Shown here piece by piece: positions 1 to 12,963 of a stretch of 64,000 nucleotides of DNA (its first letter is position 1; each line of letters begins with the position of its first letter). Both the position numbers and the translations under genes were made by a program. This DNA is from Adiantum capillus-veneris (lineage: Eukaryota > Streptophyta > Polypodiopsida > Polypodiales > Pteridaceae), in contig CM043946.1 in NCBI GenBank assembly GCA_014529385.2, positions 38,142,058 through 38,206,057 of the forward strand, written 5' to 3'. The notes below the pieces were generated by a model, which was not told the origin of the DNA, made no database searches, and saw only the letters and a list, made by a program, of their open reading frames with translations.

Positions 1-1321
1 ATGTAGCTGGTGCATTGGTCAAGCCAAAAGGCATGACAATGAATTTGTAGAGACCAAACGTAGTGTGAAATGTGTTCTTTACAATGTCTTGATCAACAAC
101 CCTTATTTGCTGATAGCCACTTTTTAGGTCAATCCTATTGAAGTAGGTCGATCCTTGTAGCTTATCAAATAGGTCTTCTACTCGTAGAACGGGAAACCTA
201 TTTTTGATAGTGATCCTATTCAGTGCTCTATAGTCGACACACATATGATATGTGTCGTCTTTCTTTTGCACTAATAAAAATGGTGAACAAAATGGAGATA
301 AACTAGGCCTACTCATTCCTTTCTCAACCAAATCATGCACTTGCCACATAATTTCCTCTTGTTGACCTTGAGAAACTCGATAAGGAGGTTTATTAGGCGG
401 TGAGCTTCCTTGAAGAAGCTCAATTGCATGGTCATCATCCCCTCATTTTGGAGGCAATTCATTAGGGATGTCATGAATAAAAACATATTGGAATTCATTA
501 AGGAAATTAGATAACCCTAATTCTTTTTTATTCCCTTCATTTTTATTTGACAGAACATTAGGTTCATTTTGAGAGTCTTTTACAAATATCATGTACACGG
601 AAATAGAGCTCTTTATTGACTTATCAAAAGCTTGCTTATGTACAAGAGGTATAGTGTTACCTGACTCGTTAGAATATATGTACATGTCTTTGTCCCTGTA
701 CTTAAAGTAAATGTGCCTTTCAGGAAACTTGATGTTGGCCGCCATGCAATCAAACCATGGTGCCCCTAGGATTACATCCTCATGCTTAAGGGGAGAGATG
801 AAGAAATCCTCTTTGTCCACATAACTTTGGACATGAAGCCTCAATTTCCCAATTAAGGGAGTAACTGGGACTTGTTCTCCCTTGAAAGAACCATCAGCTG
901 GTAGGGTATTTCCCATCTCAAAGGCTTGGATGCATAGCTTAGTGGCCAACTCCATGGATATGAAATTTTGAGTAGAGCCATTGTCGAAGTGAATGAAAGC
1001 ATCATGTTCTCTTACCTTTCCCCAAGCATGGCATAAAGGCGATCCTTTGCGATGAGCATTGTCTTCTTGAACTTCAATTATGGAAGCTCTAGGAGGTTCA
1101 TTGCATGTGTTATTTTGTGGGCAAGCACAATAAGCATGCCCTTGCTCCCCACATTTAAAAAAACGGTTATCCTTGCGATAACGCTCTAGCTCTTTAGGAG
1201 AGAGTCTATTTTTACCTTTGTAGACTCCCTTCTCCTTAGCTTTGTTGTTGTTGAAGTTGCCCTTGGGGAACTTTTGGACGTGGTCCTTCCCCTTAGGCTC
1301 ATTACGGTCTTTGCTTTCCAT
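1..1321 (-). pseudogene. gag zinc knuckle, protease and start of reverse transcriptase, broken
   Basis: The open part at 443-1321 (292 codons) shows a zinc-knuckle segment (FFKCGEQGHAYCACP, first part CX2CX4H), then an aspartic protease region with FDNGSTQNFIS as the active-site block and DVILGAPWF as the flap-distal block. The sister copy reads FDPGSTHNFIS. The frame stops at a TGA (440-442) where the sister has an arginine codon CGA. After it the same frame continues into reverse transcriptase up to the window edge, with the block equivalent to VMPFGLTNAP near base 1-45. The protease would cut the polyprotein; the reverse transcriptase is incomplete only because the window ends. Confidence 0.8.
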
Positions 1322-2517
1322 GGGATTAAGATTTTTCTTAGCCCCTTGTTGGAAGTGGATTCATGAAGCCACCATAGTATGGTGTATGCCCGCTAAAATA
1401 GTGCGAGGCCTTTGGGAGTTGACATACTTGCCATATCTTCAGATAAACCCGCACAAAATTATTGTTTTTGCTTTCCAAAATCTATCTTTTTGTAGACAGT
1501 GGCTTTGAGATGTAAATCCCAAAACTTGTCTATGTATTTGTGAATAGATTAGTAGGGAGAAAGCTTCAAGCTTCACCATTTGGTGAGCACCTTGTCTTTG
1601 GAATCGCTAGCTTAAAACTGCTTCATAATGGAAGCTCTTAAATCTTTCCGTGTTCGTGGAGCTTCACCGTTTGCTCGTAGGCGAGACCACCATTGCCTGG
1701 CGGACTTTTGGAGACTCATGGCTACATGACGTATCCTAGAGGAGTCCATGAAGCCCTCATCTCCGAATGCCGCATTAAATTGTTGAATAAACTCCAAGAC
1801 TTTGTCCGTTGCACCAAAGGTGCCATTGTAGGTAAGAAAAGAGATACTCTTTCCTCCCTCCTTGAACTGTTTGAGCTTGGACGACCTCTTCCAAGCAGCA
1901 TAGGATTCCCTATGGCCTCTCCTTTTGAATTCTTTGGGAGCTGCACCATCACTTTCTTTAGAAGAGGAGGAGAATGATGAAGATGGATAAGAGGGTGACC
2001 TCTTTCTCGCCTTTTTCTTCTCATACTTCCTTTATTCCTTCTTTGAATTACGGTGAGAAGGACTATTCAATGGTCTTCTCCGTTTAGGTGGTGTTGGAGA
2101 GCGTTTTGACCGTCATATTCGTGGTGCCATCTCCGTCGAGGTGGCGGGAGATTCACTTCTTTCTCGTTCTTTCGGTGGGGGCTCTACCATTGAGATTTGG
2201 GCTCTCCTTGGTGAGGGAGTTTCCCCGTCAACTTGTAAGCTTCTGGGTCCTTCGTATGGGTCCTCTTCTTCTCTCACCGTAGAGAGCCCTCTTTTAGAAA
2301 TCTCACTAGGAGCTTTCATAGACACTCCCTCTTCCAGGTGAGGAGATTGGAGAATCCCACGGATGCGTAATTTCTGTTGAAGGTATGGGTTGCCCATGGC
2401 TTGTTGAAGCCTAGTAACAAGATAGTTCACAAGCATAGGGGCATCAATAGTAGCTTGACCATTAGCAAAATCAAAGACATCAACATTAATTTCACTCTCT
2501 CTACTATTGTTAGCCAT
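1322..2517 (-). pseudogene. gag, chromovirus, broken
   Basis: The N-terminal 134 codons (2113-2517) start at an ATG and match the start of the gag at 23266 (MANNSRESEINVDVFDF against MADNSKESEINVDNFDF). The capsid core is recognisable at 1612-1797 by FIQQFNAAFGDEGF and QKSARQWWSRLRANGEAPR. Between them the reading frame is lost, and after the core a CGA-type arginine codon has become TGA near 1362. Gag forms the virus-like particle in which the element is copied. The order gag, zinc knuckle, protease follows without a long gap. This copy cannot make the full protein. Confidence 0.8.
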
Positions 2518-2920
2518 TCTAACTAAGTTTTAGGTGTAAATTTTTACTTGTACTTTGGCACTTCAAGCCCTAGTTGCTACTCCTCTTTACTTTCAAAGAT
2601 AAGCACTCAAGCATCTATATTCGTGGCTTGGAATATAATTAATTTCAAGGAATAGAAGAGAGGGTTTATCATAGCCTAGTTGGCACCGGTTCCTGTCAAG
2701 CTTCTAATAGATCAATAATGGTTAAGCCGTAGGCAAGCCCCTTGGGAATCCATTATTAAGACCATAGCTCTCGACAGTGATACCCCGTTAACTGCACGAA
2801 GCAAGCGCACCTCAAGGATAATAAATCCCTATTCTACTTACCTTCCTGCAATTAATAATACCGACCATTTGTAGCAAGCCTGAGGACCTCCCTTCTTGAG
2901 CAAGAAAAGAGAAATTGATA

Positions 2921-2932
2921 GCTCTAATACCA
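2921..2932 (-). other. primer-binding site, initiator tRNA-Met type
   Basis: Read on the minus strand the bases one position after the LTR are TGGTATTAGAGC, one mismatch from the usual plant initiator-methionine primer site TGGTATCAGAGC. This marks where minus-strand DNA synthesis would begin. Confidence 0.75.
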
Positions 2933-2933
2933 A

Positions 2934-4608
2934 TGTAGCATTTAATGGTCTATAAAGCAGGTAAACAACAAAAAATAACTAATCATAGTGAGCATTTCAT
3001 TAAGAGCAAGTTCCTAATGAGCATAAAAGAGTGCTTGGTTGGAGATAGCAACATTAGCATAACACCTAATTAGTTTGGCATAACATTAATTGAAGGAGGG
3101 AGAGAAATAGAACAATTGACAACTATTGAGGACCGGATTTACATGGACCAGTCCCCCCTCCATTAGGCATTTGTATTATAGCTTCTCCCATTAAAAGAGA
3201 CTTTGTACAATACAATTCTTTGTGTTCCTTGGTGAAAACTCATTGGTACTATGAAGATGGAAGCTTCATGCACCAAACTTACACGTGATAACACATAACA
3301 TCAACTCCTCATTGGTCTCAGACCCAAGACCTCACACACCTTCGAAGATTGTGGCAGCTAGCGGGGTATGAGAGTATATCTAGAGGAAGAAAGAGTATTC
3401 TTACGAGAAAGAAGTATTTCCTCACTTAATCACTCTTGTATCTTAGCTTGGCTTAGTAATTAGATAATAGAGGAGAGAAGCATGGCATTGAATCTTGGGT
3501 CCTGGTTGGATTTTCATTCCATATCCAAGAGTTGTTGGTGTAGGCCTCCATTGTCCAATCTTGGAGAAGAAGACGAGATTTCCATTAAAGCTTGGAGAAG
3601 AGATGACTTTCGTGCTCTACACATGAGTTGTCTGAGTGTGTGTGGAATTATGCCTTTACAAATCAGCCCCCATTCTCATCTTGGTCAACCCCTCTTGCAA
3701 TTTACTCATGCCGGCTTCCTATTGGCCCTTGAAGAGCTTAGCCAATAACATTTGAGCAAGCTTTTTACTCATTTTGGCTTCCTATTGGCCGGTGAAAAGA
3801 CTAGCCAATAGCATTTGAGAGGCCCACTCAAGAGCCTTGTGACAAGTTTCCACCCCTTTCCTCTTTTGTAAAAGCTCAAATAATTAATTTAATTATCGAA
3901 ATTGTTATTGGACCTTTTAGTCTTCTTGCGAATAGGAATTAAGCAAATTTGTGGGTTGCTTATTTCTCATTGGACCTTTTGACTTTCCAATAGTATTTTT
4001 GGGAGATTAATTCTCCTTGGTTCTTTAATCAAGCATTTCTAAAGTAAGAAATTGAATTTACACTAGCTCAATCCTCATTGGTCCACCTCTTTGTCAATTC
4101 AACCCAATAGGATTCAGACAAGAATTGGGGGTTTTTTGCATGCCTGACATGTGTCCTATTTACTTTGTGGAAAGGGTAAGCTTTGGTGTATAGTGTGTGT
4201 GTGTGTGTGTGTGTATGTGTGTGTGTCTAGTCACTTCACAAGCTTTGTCATTTTCCCAGCTCGCCCTCTAATCTGTCCTCTAGCTATTTGGACTTTTGTA
4301 CACACACAAACCATCCAATTCTATTAACATTTGACCGTTGGACTTACACTTGGAAATTTTGGAACTTAACCTTTTGGAAGTCTTAATGGGATGAACCCTA
4401 AGGCCTTTGGGGCCCATTCATTGCACATTGCACATTGCTCTTCTACAGATGGTACCCCTTTGGATCCCTACTGTGGGCCCCCTACTGTGTCCAGTCTGCT
4501 AGCCTTACTAATAATCTAGCTTTTTCTCCCTTGGTAATTTCCCATATTAAATGATCAATTTAACATGAGAAAATCATTTATGAGAATTAGATATTAGTTA
4601 TTATGACA
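2934..4608 (-). repeat. 5' LTR of the left-edge chromovirus
   Basis: On the minus strand the repeat starts TGTCATAATAA and ends ATGCTACA, the same termini as the 1592-bp LTRs at 21257 and 28517, with scattered substitutions and indels (1675 bp here). It holds a GT microsatellite at 4193-4226. The inner end abuts a tRNA-type primer-binding site, which fixes it as the 5' LTR. Confidence 0.85.
4193..4226. repeat. GT microsatellite
   Basis: A GT dinucleotide run with one interrupting A, inside the LTR at 2934-4608. The LTRs of the sister element have a short CA run (about 21646 and 28906) in the related position. Confidence 0.9.
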
Positions 4609-7550
4609 GAACTCGACCACTATCAAATGGCAAAATCCTTTCAAGAAAAGATATGGCAAAGTGGGAGATAAAGCTTGACCACTCAAGTCTTTGAAAGAGG
4701 ACTGCAATGACCATAAACCATAAACGGTAGCTCTATGGCAAAGAGAAATGCCAAAACCGGCTCCACACTAGGTATACAATGGCAATACGCACTCAACATA
4801 CATAAACGGAGTGACTGCAGATTAACAAGCACCTCAACAAGTGCAATCCAAAAATCTAATCAAAGCGGAAACAACGCTCTCAATAGAGCTCCCCGGCACT
4901 CAAAGATGCTCTCCAAAATGCATGTACTAGAAGGGATCAATCATGTGCCAAAACCATATGCAAATCGGCTGCGAATGACCATAAACCGGAATCACAAATC
5001 TATGCCAAAAACCTGTGAAACCTATCAAGAAAATCTGTCAAACCGACAAGGTAAAAATGCCAATTAGGCAACGCACAAGATCAGAGACCAATGTCTCTCA
5101 AAATCCGCAAAGATCATACATCAGAACCATAAACAATGGAATTGTTGTAAACCGTAGGAAAAGTACAAGTAGATAAATGCCGAAAAACGACTAAAAGTGC
5201 ACGCTAAAGTGGGAAAAGAGTCCGGGAGAATTTGTATGCCAAAATTTTTCAATGAACTCCACTTGTAATGCCGATGCCGACAACTACGCCTCGGCCGAAA
5301 AATGTTCGTCCCTGAAAAACCACACCACCTATAAGGTCATCACCGAAATCTCCGCCTTGGACAGAAAAAGCCCATCGACCGGTAATGCACAAAGATCCAC
5401 ACCACCTGCAATGTCAATGCAGAAAGCTCCACCTCCAAGCAATATGCATGCCTGAGAATCTGCTCAAGGCCAAAATGTAGCCCGGAGTGAAGATAGGAGT
5501 GTGTGTGCATGTCTGTGAGATTCGGGAATGTGTGTGTGCATCTTAGAGTGTCTGTCTGTGAACTCGCTGGAAAATGTCTGGAAGTCATCGCTGTCGATGT
5601 CGATGTCACCGGGTGTTACTCCTCGCTGAGAGGAACCTCACCCAGGCAATCCGTTGTGGCAGACTTCTGTGGGAAAAATACCGTCCACGGGGAGCAGTGG
5701 TGTCCAGGGGATGTCTGGGAAGTGTCCTAGTCGAAGCCAGGAAGCAGAAGAAGTTTCCAAATATGCCGTCGGCATGCCGATCATATGTGAGTGCCACCTC
5801 CGGTGTGGCCAGACTGATGCCAGTGTAGTCCGGACTTACACGCTGGTCACTAGGCACTCGCCTACTTGGTCGCTCTACAAATTTTTGCCACTACCACGTA
5901 CTACTCCTTAGCAAGAATTGGAGTATGTGTATATGCCGTTTGTAGCTCACCACTTTTGGCTTTCGGGCTCTTAGCATTATCCGCTTGTTTACCAGTTACC
6001 AGGCAATCTCAGGGCACTAGCGTTGATCACCAACCAATCGAAGAAACCGCTTCCCTTGCGAAAAACTTTCTTGGTCCCGTTGTAATGTCGACCGTGGGAA
6101 TCACGGCCTAGGGTCTTAAAATTGTTTTTGAATCTTTTAATTTTTGAGCCATCAAACAAAAAACAAATTCTGTTGCTCCACATAGGCCGAGTCAAGCCTC
6201 TGGAAATCTGGCCGAGACCTACATACTCTCTGCATCTTGTTTGCGTCTTGTGACCCTGTGTGTGGCTAGGAAGATCATATCAGCCCCAATTATGGCCATT
6301 TCCATGTTGCTAATCAGATAAGCTCGCTTCAAAAAATTGGTGGAACTTCATATACACACACGACTTCCCTAGAGAGTGTGTGCCCTCAATGGCTCGTGTG
6401 TGTTTCCTACTTGCTATGGGCTGATTATGCGCTCCCTGAGCAGCCCAATTTGCAACAATGTTCAGCCCTACCTCGATTGCTATGTGTGTGTGTCTGACCG
6501 GCCCGTCAGATCAGCCCGTCTACTTTGGCCACGCCTGCTTGCTTTTTATGAATCTTATCGGGGTTGTAGTGTTGCCTTGTTTTCCACCTTCTTCACCTGT
6601 TTCTCCCAAATCAATTGTGACTACTTGCATCTATTTCCATGTGGCTCTCCGGAACCAATGCGTGTGGCTCTCCGAATTCAAGAGGACTACGGGCATCTTT
6701 TTCCGACTTTCTTTTTGCCACGAGACGTTTTGCTTCTTTCCATCATCTCTAGCTTTCGCTTGGAAATCCGCTCTTTCTCCGCCAATGGTTGTAGCACCAC
6801 TATACCACTATGTGCAAGCTCCATTGTGAGCACGCTTGTAGGTTGGTTTGTCTTTGCTTTACTTGAAAGGCTTTTCTCCCCGTACTTCACTACGTGTGAA
6901 TTTCCCCTTGGAGGGATTTTCCAAAAACATTTCTCTGAATAAAAATTGCAAGGTGAGAACCTCTTTGTGACGCCTTCTCCGCCTCTTAGTCGGGGTTGTT
7001 GATGGGTGCAAGGCAGTGTTCGAGAAAAATCATTTTTCCAAACATACAAAACTCCCTTTCTTGAAGGAAATCTTAGAAAATTAGGTTTATTTTTGGGGTT
7101 TTTACACTAATTTTCTCTATTTTATGGTGGAATTTCGCCTTTTCCCCTTGCCTTCAGCCAGCATTTTTGAAATTGAAAACGGCATGATATTAAGCTGAGA
7201 CACATTTTTCCCAAACGCTGGTGCAAGGGCTACTTACTGAGTTGAAACCACTAGTTGGGTCCTTGCTCGCAAGAGTGTAGGTGCAAGTTGCATTTTGGTA
7301 AGAACACAAAATCCCAAGTCTCACTTGCATCAAGGGCAATTAGAATTCATCTCCTATTGCTTTTGTGCATATTGTATGGCTAGTGGTTTCTAGGCTGGCC
7401 ACCCAATTCGATGCATTTATGTTGTACACACTCATTTTGTTCGGCCACCCATATTAGGTCATGGGCACCCACTATGTCTATGTTTTCCTATTTTGCCAAT
7501 CGTGGTTTCTTAGTGGGGTCATGGAATTCTACCCTACCTACCCCTGGAGC
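4609..7550. other. no recognisable gene
   Basis: Nothing here could be assigned. Open frames of up to 188 codons exist (for example 6376-6942 plus) but have no motif I recognise and no consistent codon pattern. The segment 5490-5620 is rich in TGT and GTC words. It may be old transposon sequence on the upstream side of the copia-like remnant that follows. Confidence 0.5.
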
Positions 7551-7683
7551 ACTATATATAGGTTGCCAGGTGGGATTCTTGTATCATGGAAATCCATTCT
7601 AGCATTGTGGTCTTTTGGAAACTCCTCTATCTCTCTCTCTACTCTCTCGCATTTTTGCATCCATCCACTCTCACATGGTATCA
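7551..7683 (+). other. possible end of a 5' LTR with primer-binding site (Ty1/copia-like)
   Basis: A TATA-like CTATATATAGG at about 7550-7560 is followed by a pyrimidine-rich leader and CTCTCACA, then TGGTATCA at 7676-7683. This is the layout of a plant LTR end followed by an initiator tRNA-Met primer site. The left end of the LTR could not be found. The call depends on the gag remnant downstream and is tentative. Confidence 0.4.
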
Positions 7684-8344
7684 TCACTAAAGAAGCAGGA
7701 TTCAACACAAGTGATCACCCTACTAGGAGCTAGTGTTGGCCATCTGGAGTGTTTCCATTACAGAGAACAACCTCACCACCGCCATAACCTACCCTTGCTA
7801 GTGCTTTTTTCTCAGGTAGCTTTTTTTCCTAGGGTTATGTTTTACATGCTAGAGAGCCAATTTTGCTGAGCCTTGAGCTTTCTCCTCTCCTCCCTCATTG
7901 CTTCCTCTTTTCTAGACACCAAGCTCAACAATCACCTCTACATAGATAGCGTGCATTTCTACTACCTTGCTATGTTTTTAGGTTTGGGCTGCATATTTTC
8001 ATACATACAATGCAAGAAACATCACGACCTTGTCGCCCTAGTACCCTCTTCTCATCACCTTCTAGGATCCTAGTGCCTTCCACAAGTGTTTATTGCCTTA
8101 TAGGCATTATTTATGACCTTTGTTACTTGTTGCTTTTCACCTGATTTGAGCACCTAGACAGTTGAGATCAATGAGAATGATAACACTGACTTTTGTGATG
8201 CTCTGGTGTCAATTAGTGGCATACAATTACGCTGACTCCTGCATTTTGGTAGCATTTTCAACCCCTTGCAATTGTATCTTTGGGTGGATAGCAGGCTGGA
8301 AATTTGTCTTTTATGCAATAGACATTCCCATTTCTTGTCTAGAC

Positions 8345-8446
8345 ACCATTCGATGGTGATCCTAGCAATTCTCATGGATTGCTACAACTTTGGTTTATTG
8401 GTACTCTCTACTATGATTTGATCTTCTCAGAGATTCTTGGGCACAC
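8345..8446 (+). pseudogene. copia-like gag, N-terminal remnant, cut by the Ty3 insertion
   Basis: One frame reads FDGDPSNSHG, then LLQLWFIGTLYYDLIFSEIL, which resembles the start of Ty1/copia gag, where a W...L..S.S.EIL..V pattern is common. The frame stops exactly at the TGTCG that starts the next LTR. A candidate continuation lies at 56208. No zinc knuckle is in this piece. The match is by eye and weak. Confidence 0.35.
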
Positions 8447-10573
8447 TGTCGTGCAACTCCGCTCCCATGCTAAGAAAGATGCCAAAAAAATGCACATTAA
8501 GTTTTTTTGAAGCTTACATGCTTAATGAGCAGTGATTAAGGCCTGGTAACAGGCCAAGTTCACTGCTGAATGTATGCTAGATGCGGCTCAAAGGGCCAAA
8601 AAATTTCTTGGTAATGCTAAACAGTGAGTATGCTTGAAGTGTTCATAGCTGGATTTTTATTAATCAAAGTTGAAGTACTTGAAGGGCTCTACATGCCTAT
8701 CTTTACAGCTTGTCAATCGGAGCTACGGATAAGAAGTTATGACAGTTTTAAGTTGACTCAGTAGCACATCCGTACCAGATTGGGTAGCTGCAGCTAAGGT
8801 GACAGAATTGAAATGAATGCACGGGCGTGAAGTGCTCACTTTGTGGAGCCCGTTGGTCTTTTCAGATCAGTGATCCGAGTTATTGGCATTAAAGATGCAT
8901 CGGGGGTCAGTTCCGTATGAGTCTGGTCGGCTTGATTGGAGTGCTATCCAAGAATTTTGCGTTTTTGTCCAGGTTTTTGAAATACAATGATGGCGAGGAA
9001 AAGCCAACCTGCTTTAGTCGCCATGTATGCTAGTGCTTGCCTAATGTGGCCGTCCAATGAAGGATGCCAGGCATTGCATCAGCCCGATATTTATGCCAAA
9101 TGTGATTCCCTTACAGTGACTATGGCCGCCAATGAAGAAGCTTGGTAAAGCCTTGGCCGATATGTATGCCAAATGTGGTGTTGTTACGAAAGCACAAAAA
9201 ATTCTTGTTGAGTTCTTTGTAAAAAATGTCGTCTTTTGGAATGCAATGATTGCGGGCGATGCCTTGGTCGGTATGTATGCTTAATGTGGGGCCTCAATGA
9301 AGTTTAGAGGCCGAGGGAAGCAAGCCTCTCAAAGGTCCAAGGGAAAAAGGCCGCCCAAAAGAGGCTATTGGCCGTCTAAGGAAAGGAGTTGGCCGCCATA
9401 AATTGAGACCAAAGGGGATTTGGTCGCCCACTATTGGCCACCCTTTTTTTAAAGGGCATGTGTGAACAAAGGAAATAAAAGGAAAGCAAAGGCCATGGCG
9501 GGCAATAGAGGCTGCAGGCAGTGAGGAGGGAAGTAGAGCTCGCGCTCGCCAGCATGGGCCTCAGATTAGGTCGCCGTAGAGACGAGAAACACTCAGAAGC
9601 TCCTCGCGCATAGGTTTGGCACCAGCCGGGCTGGATTTAGTGCTGGTCAAAATCCCGCCATGGCCACATCATAGGGATGGGTCCCGCCATGTCAGCTACC
9701 CATTAGCGACATTGCTAATGGGTAGGCTATTTTTAGTAAGGGAGCCATGCAACCTATATAAAGAGGGGACTCGTGTGATTGAGTGGGGGCCTTCTCATGG
9801 TTTTTTCTCTCTCTGGGAGTAGAAGCCAAAGCTTCTAAACCTCATTATCAAAGCATCAGATTTCTCTCTTGCTCTCCGGGGAAGAAGGTGAGAGGCATTA
9901 GCCATCCTAATCTAAATCTCTTGAAGCTAAAGCTCTAGCTAGTATGTTTTTTTTTCTTTCCTTTTCATTTTGAACACTCTCGAGAAGCAAGTCGGGCAAA
10001 GCTCTTGAGCTCTAAAGCTCCATAGCCCAAGCTAAGCTTCGTTAAGATTTCCTAAGCCTAAGCCTAATCTCTCAAGCCAAGCAAAGCTCTCGATTAAAAT
10101 CTCTTTAGCAGAGCCTAAACCTAATCCCGCTTAAGCCGATTTTTGTAAACTCTCTATGCCCAATCACAAACTCTTAACCCAAGCCTAATCCTTATCTCTC
10201 CTAAGCCATAATCCTAAGCTCGCCAAGCCATAATTCTCCAAGACATTAACCCAGAATTGATCCGATAACCATAAACTGGATTGGACCACCCAAGGCTTTG
10301 GAAGTTGAAGGCAGAAGACAGTCCAAGGCGGTTACTACTGATCGTCTTGATTAGAACCTAGATTAAGACAGGTTAAACTTTGTAAAGTGCATAAACGTTT
10401 CCATTATTATTTGATTAAAACACAGATACTGTGGCTTATTTGGTGTAAGGTAACCTGTTTATTTTGAGCTCTGTTTTTGTTAATTGTGTCTGGTGCACCT
10501 ATTTTCTCACACCTCTCACAGCCAGGGTCCCGGTGGCTTCCCAGCTCACCTTTTGCACTCTTACCCTTTGACA
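8447..10573 (+). repeat. 5' LTR of the fungus-like Ty3 element
   Basis: It starts TGTCGTGC and most likely ends TTTGACA, matching TGTC/GACA ends, 4 bp before a TGG primer site. A second copy is found as 17084-17176 plus 54330-56207, nearly collinear. At 8533-8540 it has GATTAAGGC without interruption, which is the empty version of the site that the DNA transposon used in the other LTR. The right boundary is inferred from the primer site because the second copy stops matching about 200 bp earlier. Confidence 0.75.
9754..9763 (+). promoter_or_regulatory. TATA box in the 5' LTR
   Basis: CTATATAAAG followed by AGGGGACTC, conserved in the second LTR copy at 55601-55610. Conservation in both copies and the position upstream of a pyrimidine-rich leader support a promoter role for the element's RNA. 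Confidence 0.6.
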
Positions 10574-10577
10574 TTCT

Positions 10578-10595
10578 TGGTGAACCCGACGCGAA
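10578..10595 (+). other. putative primer-binding site
   Basis: TGGTGAACCCGACGCGAA begins 4 bp after the GACA end of the LTR. The TGG start fits a tRNA 3' CCA end. I could not assign the tRNA. Confidence 0.45.
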
Positions 10596-10627
10596 ATGAG
10601 CCGGGGTGAGCAGTGTGGTGAAGAAAG

Positions 10628-12288
10628 ATGTCGATACCGCAAGAGACTGCCATGCAGCAAATGATGTTGCAGTTGACTGCTTACATGCAACAACAACAGG
10701 CTGCCCAACAGAATTACATTTTGCAAGAGAGGATCTGTAAAGCTCGGCACACAGTTACCGAGAAATTGCATCGATTTGATGGCCAGGATATTAGCAAATA
10801 TTGCATTATCTACGAGCAAGCAATGGAAGAGAATGGAATTGATGATCAAAATGCAGTGGAAGGGTTCCATTTTATTGCGGAGCCGGAACTTAGGAGCCGA
10901 ATTAAAGAAATTCAGGCGGTTCAAGGCCCGAATTGGCAGGATTTCAAGAAGGCGCTTCAGGAGGAATACTTCCTTGATGATTTTCAAAGAGTAACAAGGT
11001 AACGCTTTATGAAGTGGGTGCAAAAGAAGAACAAAAATCTATCTGTACGAGAGTTATTACGAGAATTTGAGAAGAAATTCGAGTAGCTGTCCTCGATAGA
11101 GCGACGTTCAATGAGGGATTAGAAGGTTGAGCTGTTCATTCAGGCTGTTGATCCTCGACTTCAAAAGAGTTTAGTGCAATTGTTGGAGGATTCAACAAGA
11201 GAATTGGGCTTAACATCCGACTGGAAGATATTCACTGAAGCAGTCAACATGATCGTGAAACGACAGATGAGAGTCGATAAGTTGATCGTGGCTGACATCA
11301 TGGATGTTGCCGAAGAGGAACCTAAAGAGAAAACAACCTCTGCAATACCCAGAGTGGACGAGCCAGTTCTTGACCAATTGGTAAATGGTATTCAATAATT
11401 AAATTTGAAGGACTAGCTGCAAAGGGGTCTACACTTGAGCCTAGATAGCAGTCACCACGCAAAGGCTGGGACCGATGCATGTGGTGTGACAGTGAAGACC
11501 ACAAGTACATTAAGGAATGTGATGAATTTGATGAAGCTTATAAAAGAAACATGGTGTTCTGGAAGGACAAGAAGATACACCTTAGAGCAACAGGTGAGAT
11601 GCTTCGCCTGAACTTCAGTAGGGGCAGCATGAAGAAGATAGTTGAAGAGATTCAACATAATGTTGCTCTTGTGAAAGTAGCTACATATGGGCTGCAAGTC
11701 TGCGGGAAGGGTGATGATGATGGTGCAGGTACCAAGGGTCAATTATGGCCTTATGATTTGAAGACAACAGAAACAGGACATGTAACTTATGGGAAGGTAC
11801 GGCAAGTAGGGAATTCAATTCGAGAAACCAGAGGGTGGACTGATCCAGTAGATTCCCTCTCGGTATATGCATTCATTGCGAAGTCTCAAGCTAATGAGGC
11901 TATGGTGGAGGAAAAGAGGAAAAGAGATGAAGAAGCTCCTGGGACATCAAAAAGGACAACAAGGTTCAATAGCAAGAAAGAAGAAGGTCCTACTCCTAAG
12001 CCTACTCTTGAAGTGGTGATGGAGGATGCACCTAAGGACAAAAAGCAACTTAAACCCAGGGGAACCTCATATAAGCTTAAGTGTGACATTGAATTAGCTA
12101 CAGATTTAAAGAAATCTTTTGAACAACGAATTTTGAATAGCAAAGTGGAGCTCACACTGGGTGATATTTTGGGCATTGCCAAATGTCAGTTTCATGAGGA
12201 GATAATAGATATCATCAAAAGAAAGTGGCAGATACCAAGTGAACAGGAGCCGAAGTCAGTGAAGAGCCAGGCGGTATGCCACATTTAA
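10628..12288 (+). pseudogene. gag of the fungus-like Ty3 element, broken
   Basis: The frame opens at an ATG 32 bp after the primer site with a glutamine-rich N-terminus. The capsid-like part includes EKLHRFDGQDISKYC and PNWQDFKKALQEEYF and runs to a stop near 11000. More stops lie near 11085, 11119 and 11397. The later open part (11479-12288, 269 codons) begins with CMWCDSEDHKYIKEC, a zinc finger with one extra residue before the last cysteine, then a basic IHLRATGE segment, and ends in a charged domain with LTLGDILGIAKCQFHEE. This last domain is the one I link to fungal elements (Pfam DUF4100-like, from memory). The product would package element RNA. Confidence 0.7.
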
Positions 12289-12963
12289 GCAATGCTAGAC
12301 GACTATGAAGAGTATTTGGTGAATCTTGAAGAAGAAGAAGAGTCAAGGTCTGTGGTGGTGTCAAATCCAACCGTACCTGAGGTAAGGCATGTTCATTTCA
12401 ATGAAGATGAAGATAGTGAAATCATACCAAGGAGTCACTTTTCAAGGACTCATTGGACAAGAGCAACAACCGAAACTGTTGTGAAGCTTGGCGACATCAA
12501 AGAACCGGTCTTAGCACTCATAGATCATGGACCAGAGATCAATTTGATGGCTAAAAGCTTTCAAAAAAAGGGGAAATGGGCTATTTATGTGGACCATGGA
12601 TGACGGATTCGAGCTGCCAATATGCTTACAGGCGACCTCTGTGGTGCATGTGCCAATGTTAAGGTAACCGTAGGGGATGTCTGTGATGAGAAAAATTTCT
12701 TTATACAAGATCATCCCTCTTATCCATTAATTCTAGGGCAACCCTACATTACGGTCGTGTGAATGGAAACCAAAGTGCTCCATGATGGCTCGGCCTATGC
12801 CAGGGTTCGAAGCCGTGATGGTAAGAAAGCAGTGCAATTCTTGACTGTATCTGTTGACCATGCCAGGAATAAGGACAGTCTATGTGATCATCCAATGTCG
12901 AAGATACGCAAGGAATTTAGGGAGCACAGGTTTGCACATGATTTTCTCAGAGTGCCATCATAA
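12289..12963 (+). pseudogene. aspartic protease region, broken
   Basis: After an acidic spacer (12292-12420) the frame reads VLALIDHGPEINLM, where the usual D-S/T-G active site appears as D-H-G, and later YPLILGQPYIT, the conserved second block. Stops follow YVDHG (12601-12603) and in front of METKV. The region sits between gag and reverse transcriptase, as expected for Ty3 elements. The histidine in the active site could be a family feature or damage; only one copy is visible. Confidence 0.65.

Larger units (their letters stand above)
1..4608 (-). mobile_element. Ty3/gypsy chromovirus, 5' part, cut by window start
   Basis: This is the 5' end of a retrotransposon on the minus strand: LTR at 2934-4608, primer-binding site, leader, gag, protease and the first part of reverse transcriptase, which runs off the window at base 1. 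The gag and protease match those of the complete chromovirus at 21257-30108 residue for residue over long stretches, so the two are members of one family. This copy is more decayed, with several stops and frameshifts. The five bases outside the LTR (4609-4613, GAACT) should recur beyond the other LTR if the insertion is simple. The assignment to chromoviruses is taken from the sister copy, which has the chromodomain. Confidence 0.85.

Noticed and set aside
6376-6942. 188-codon plus frame
   Set aside because: No motif, Cys- and Ser-rich composition as expected from pyrimidine-rich sequence, and overlapping frames of similar length on both strands.
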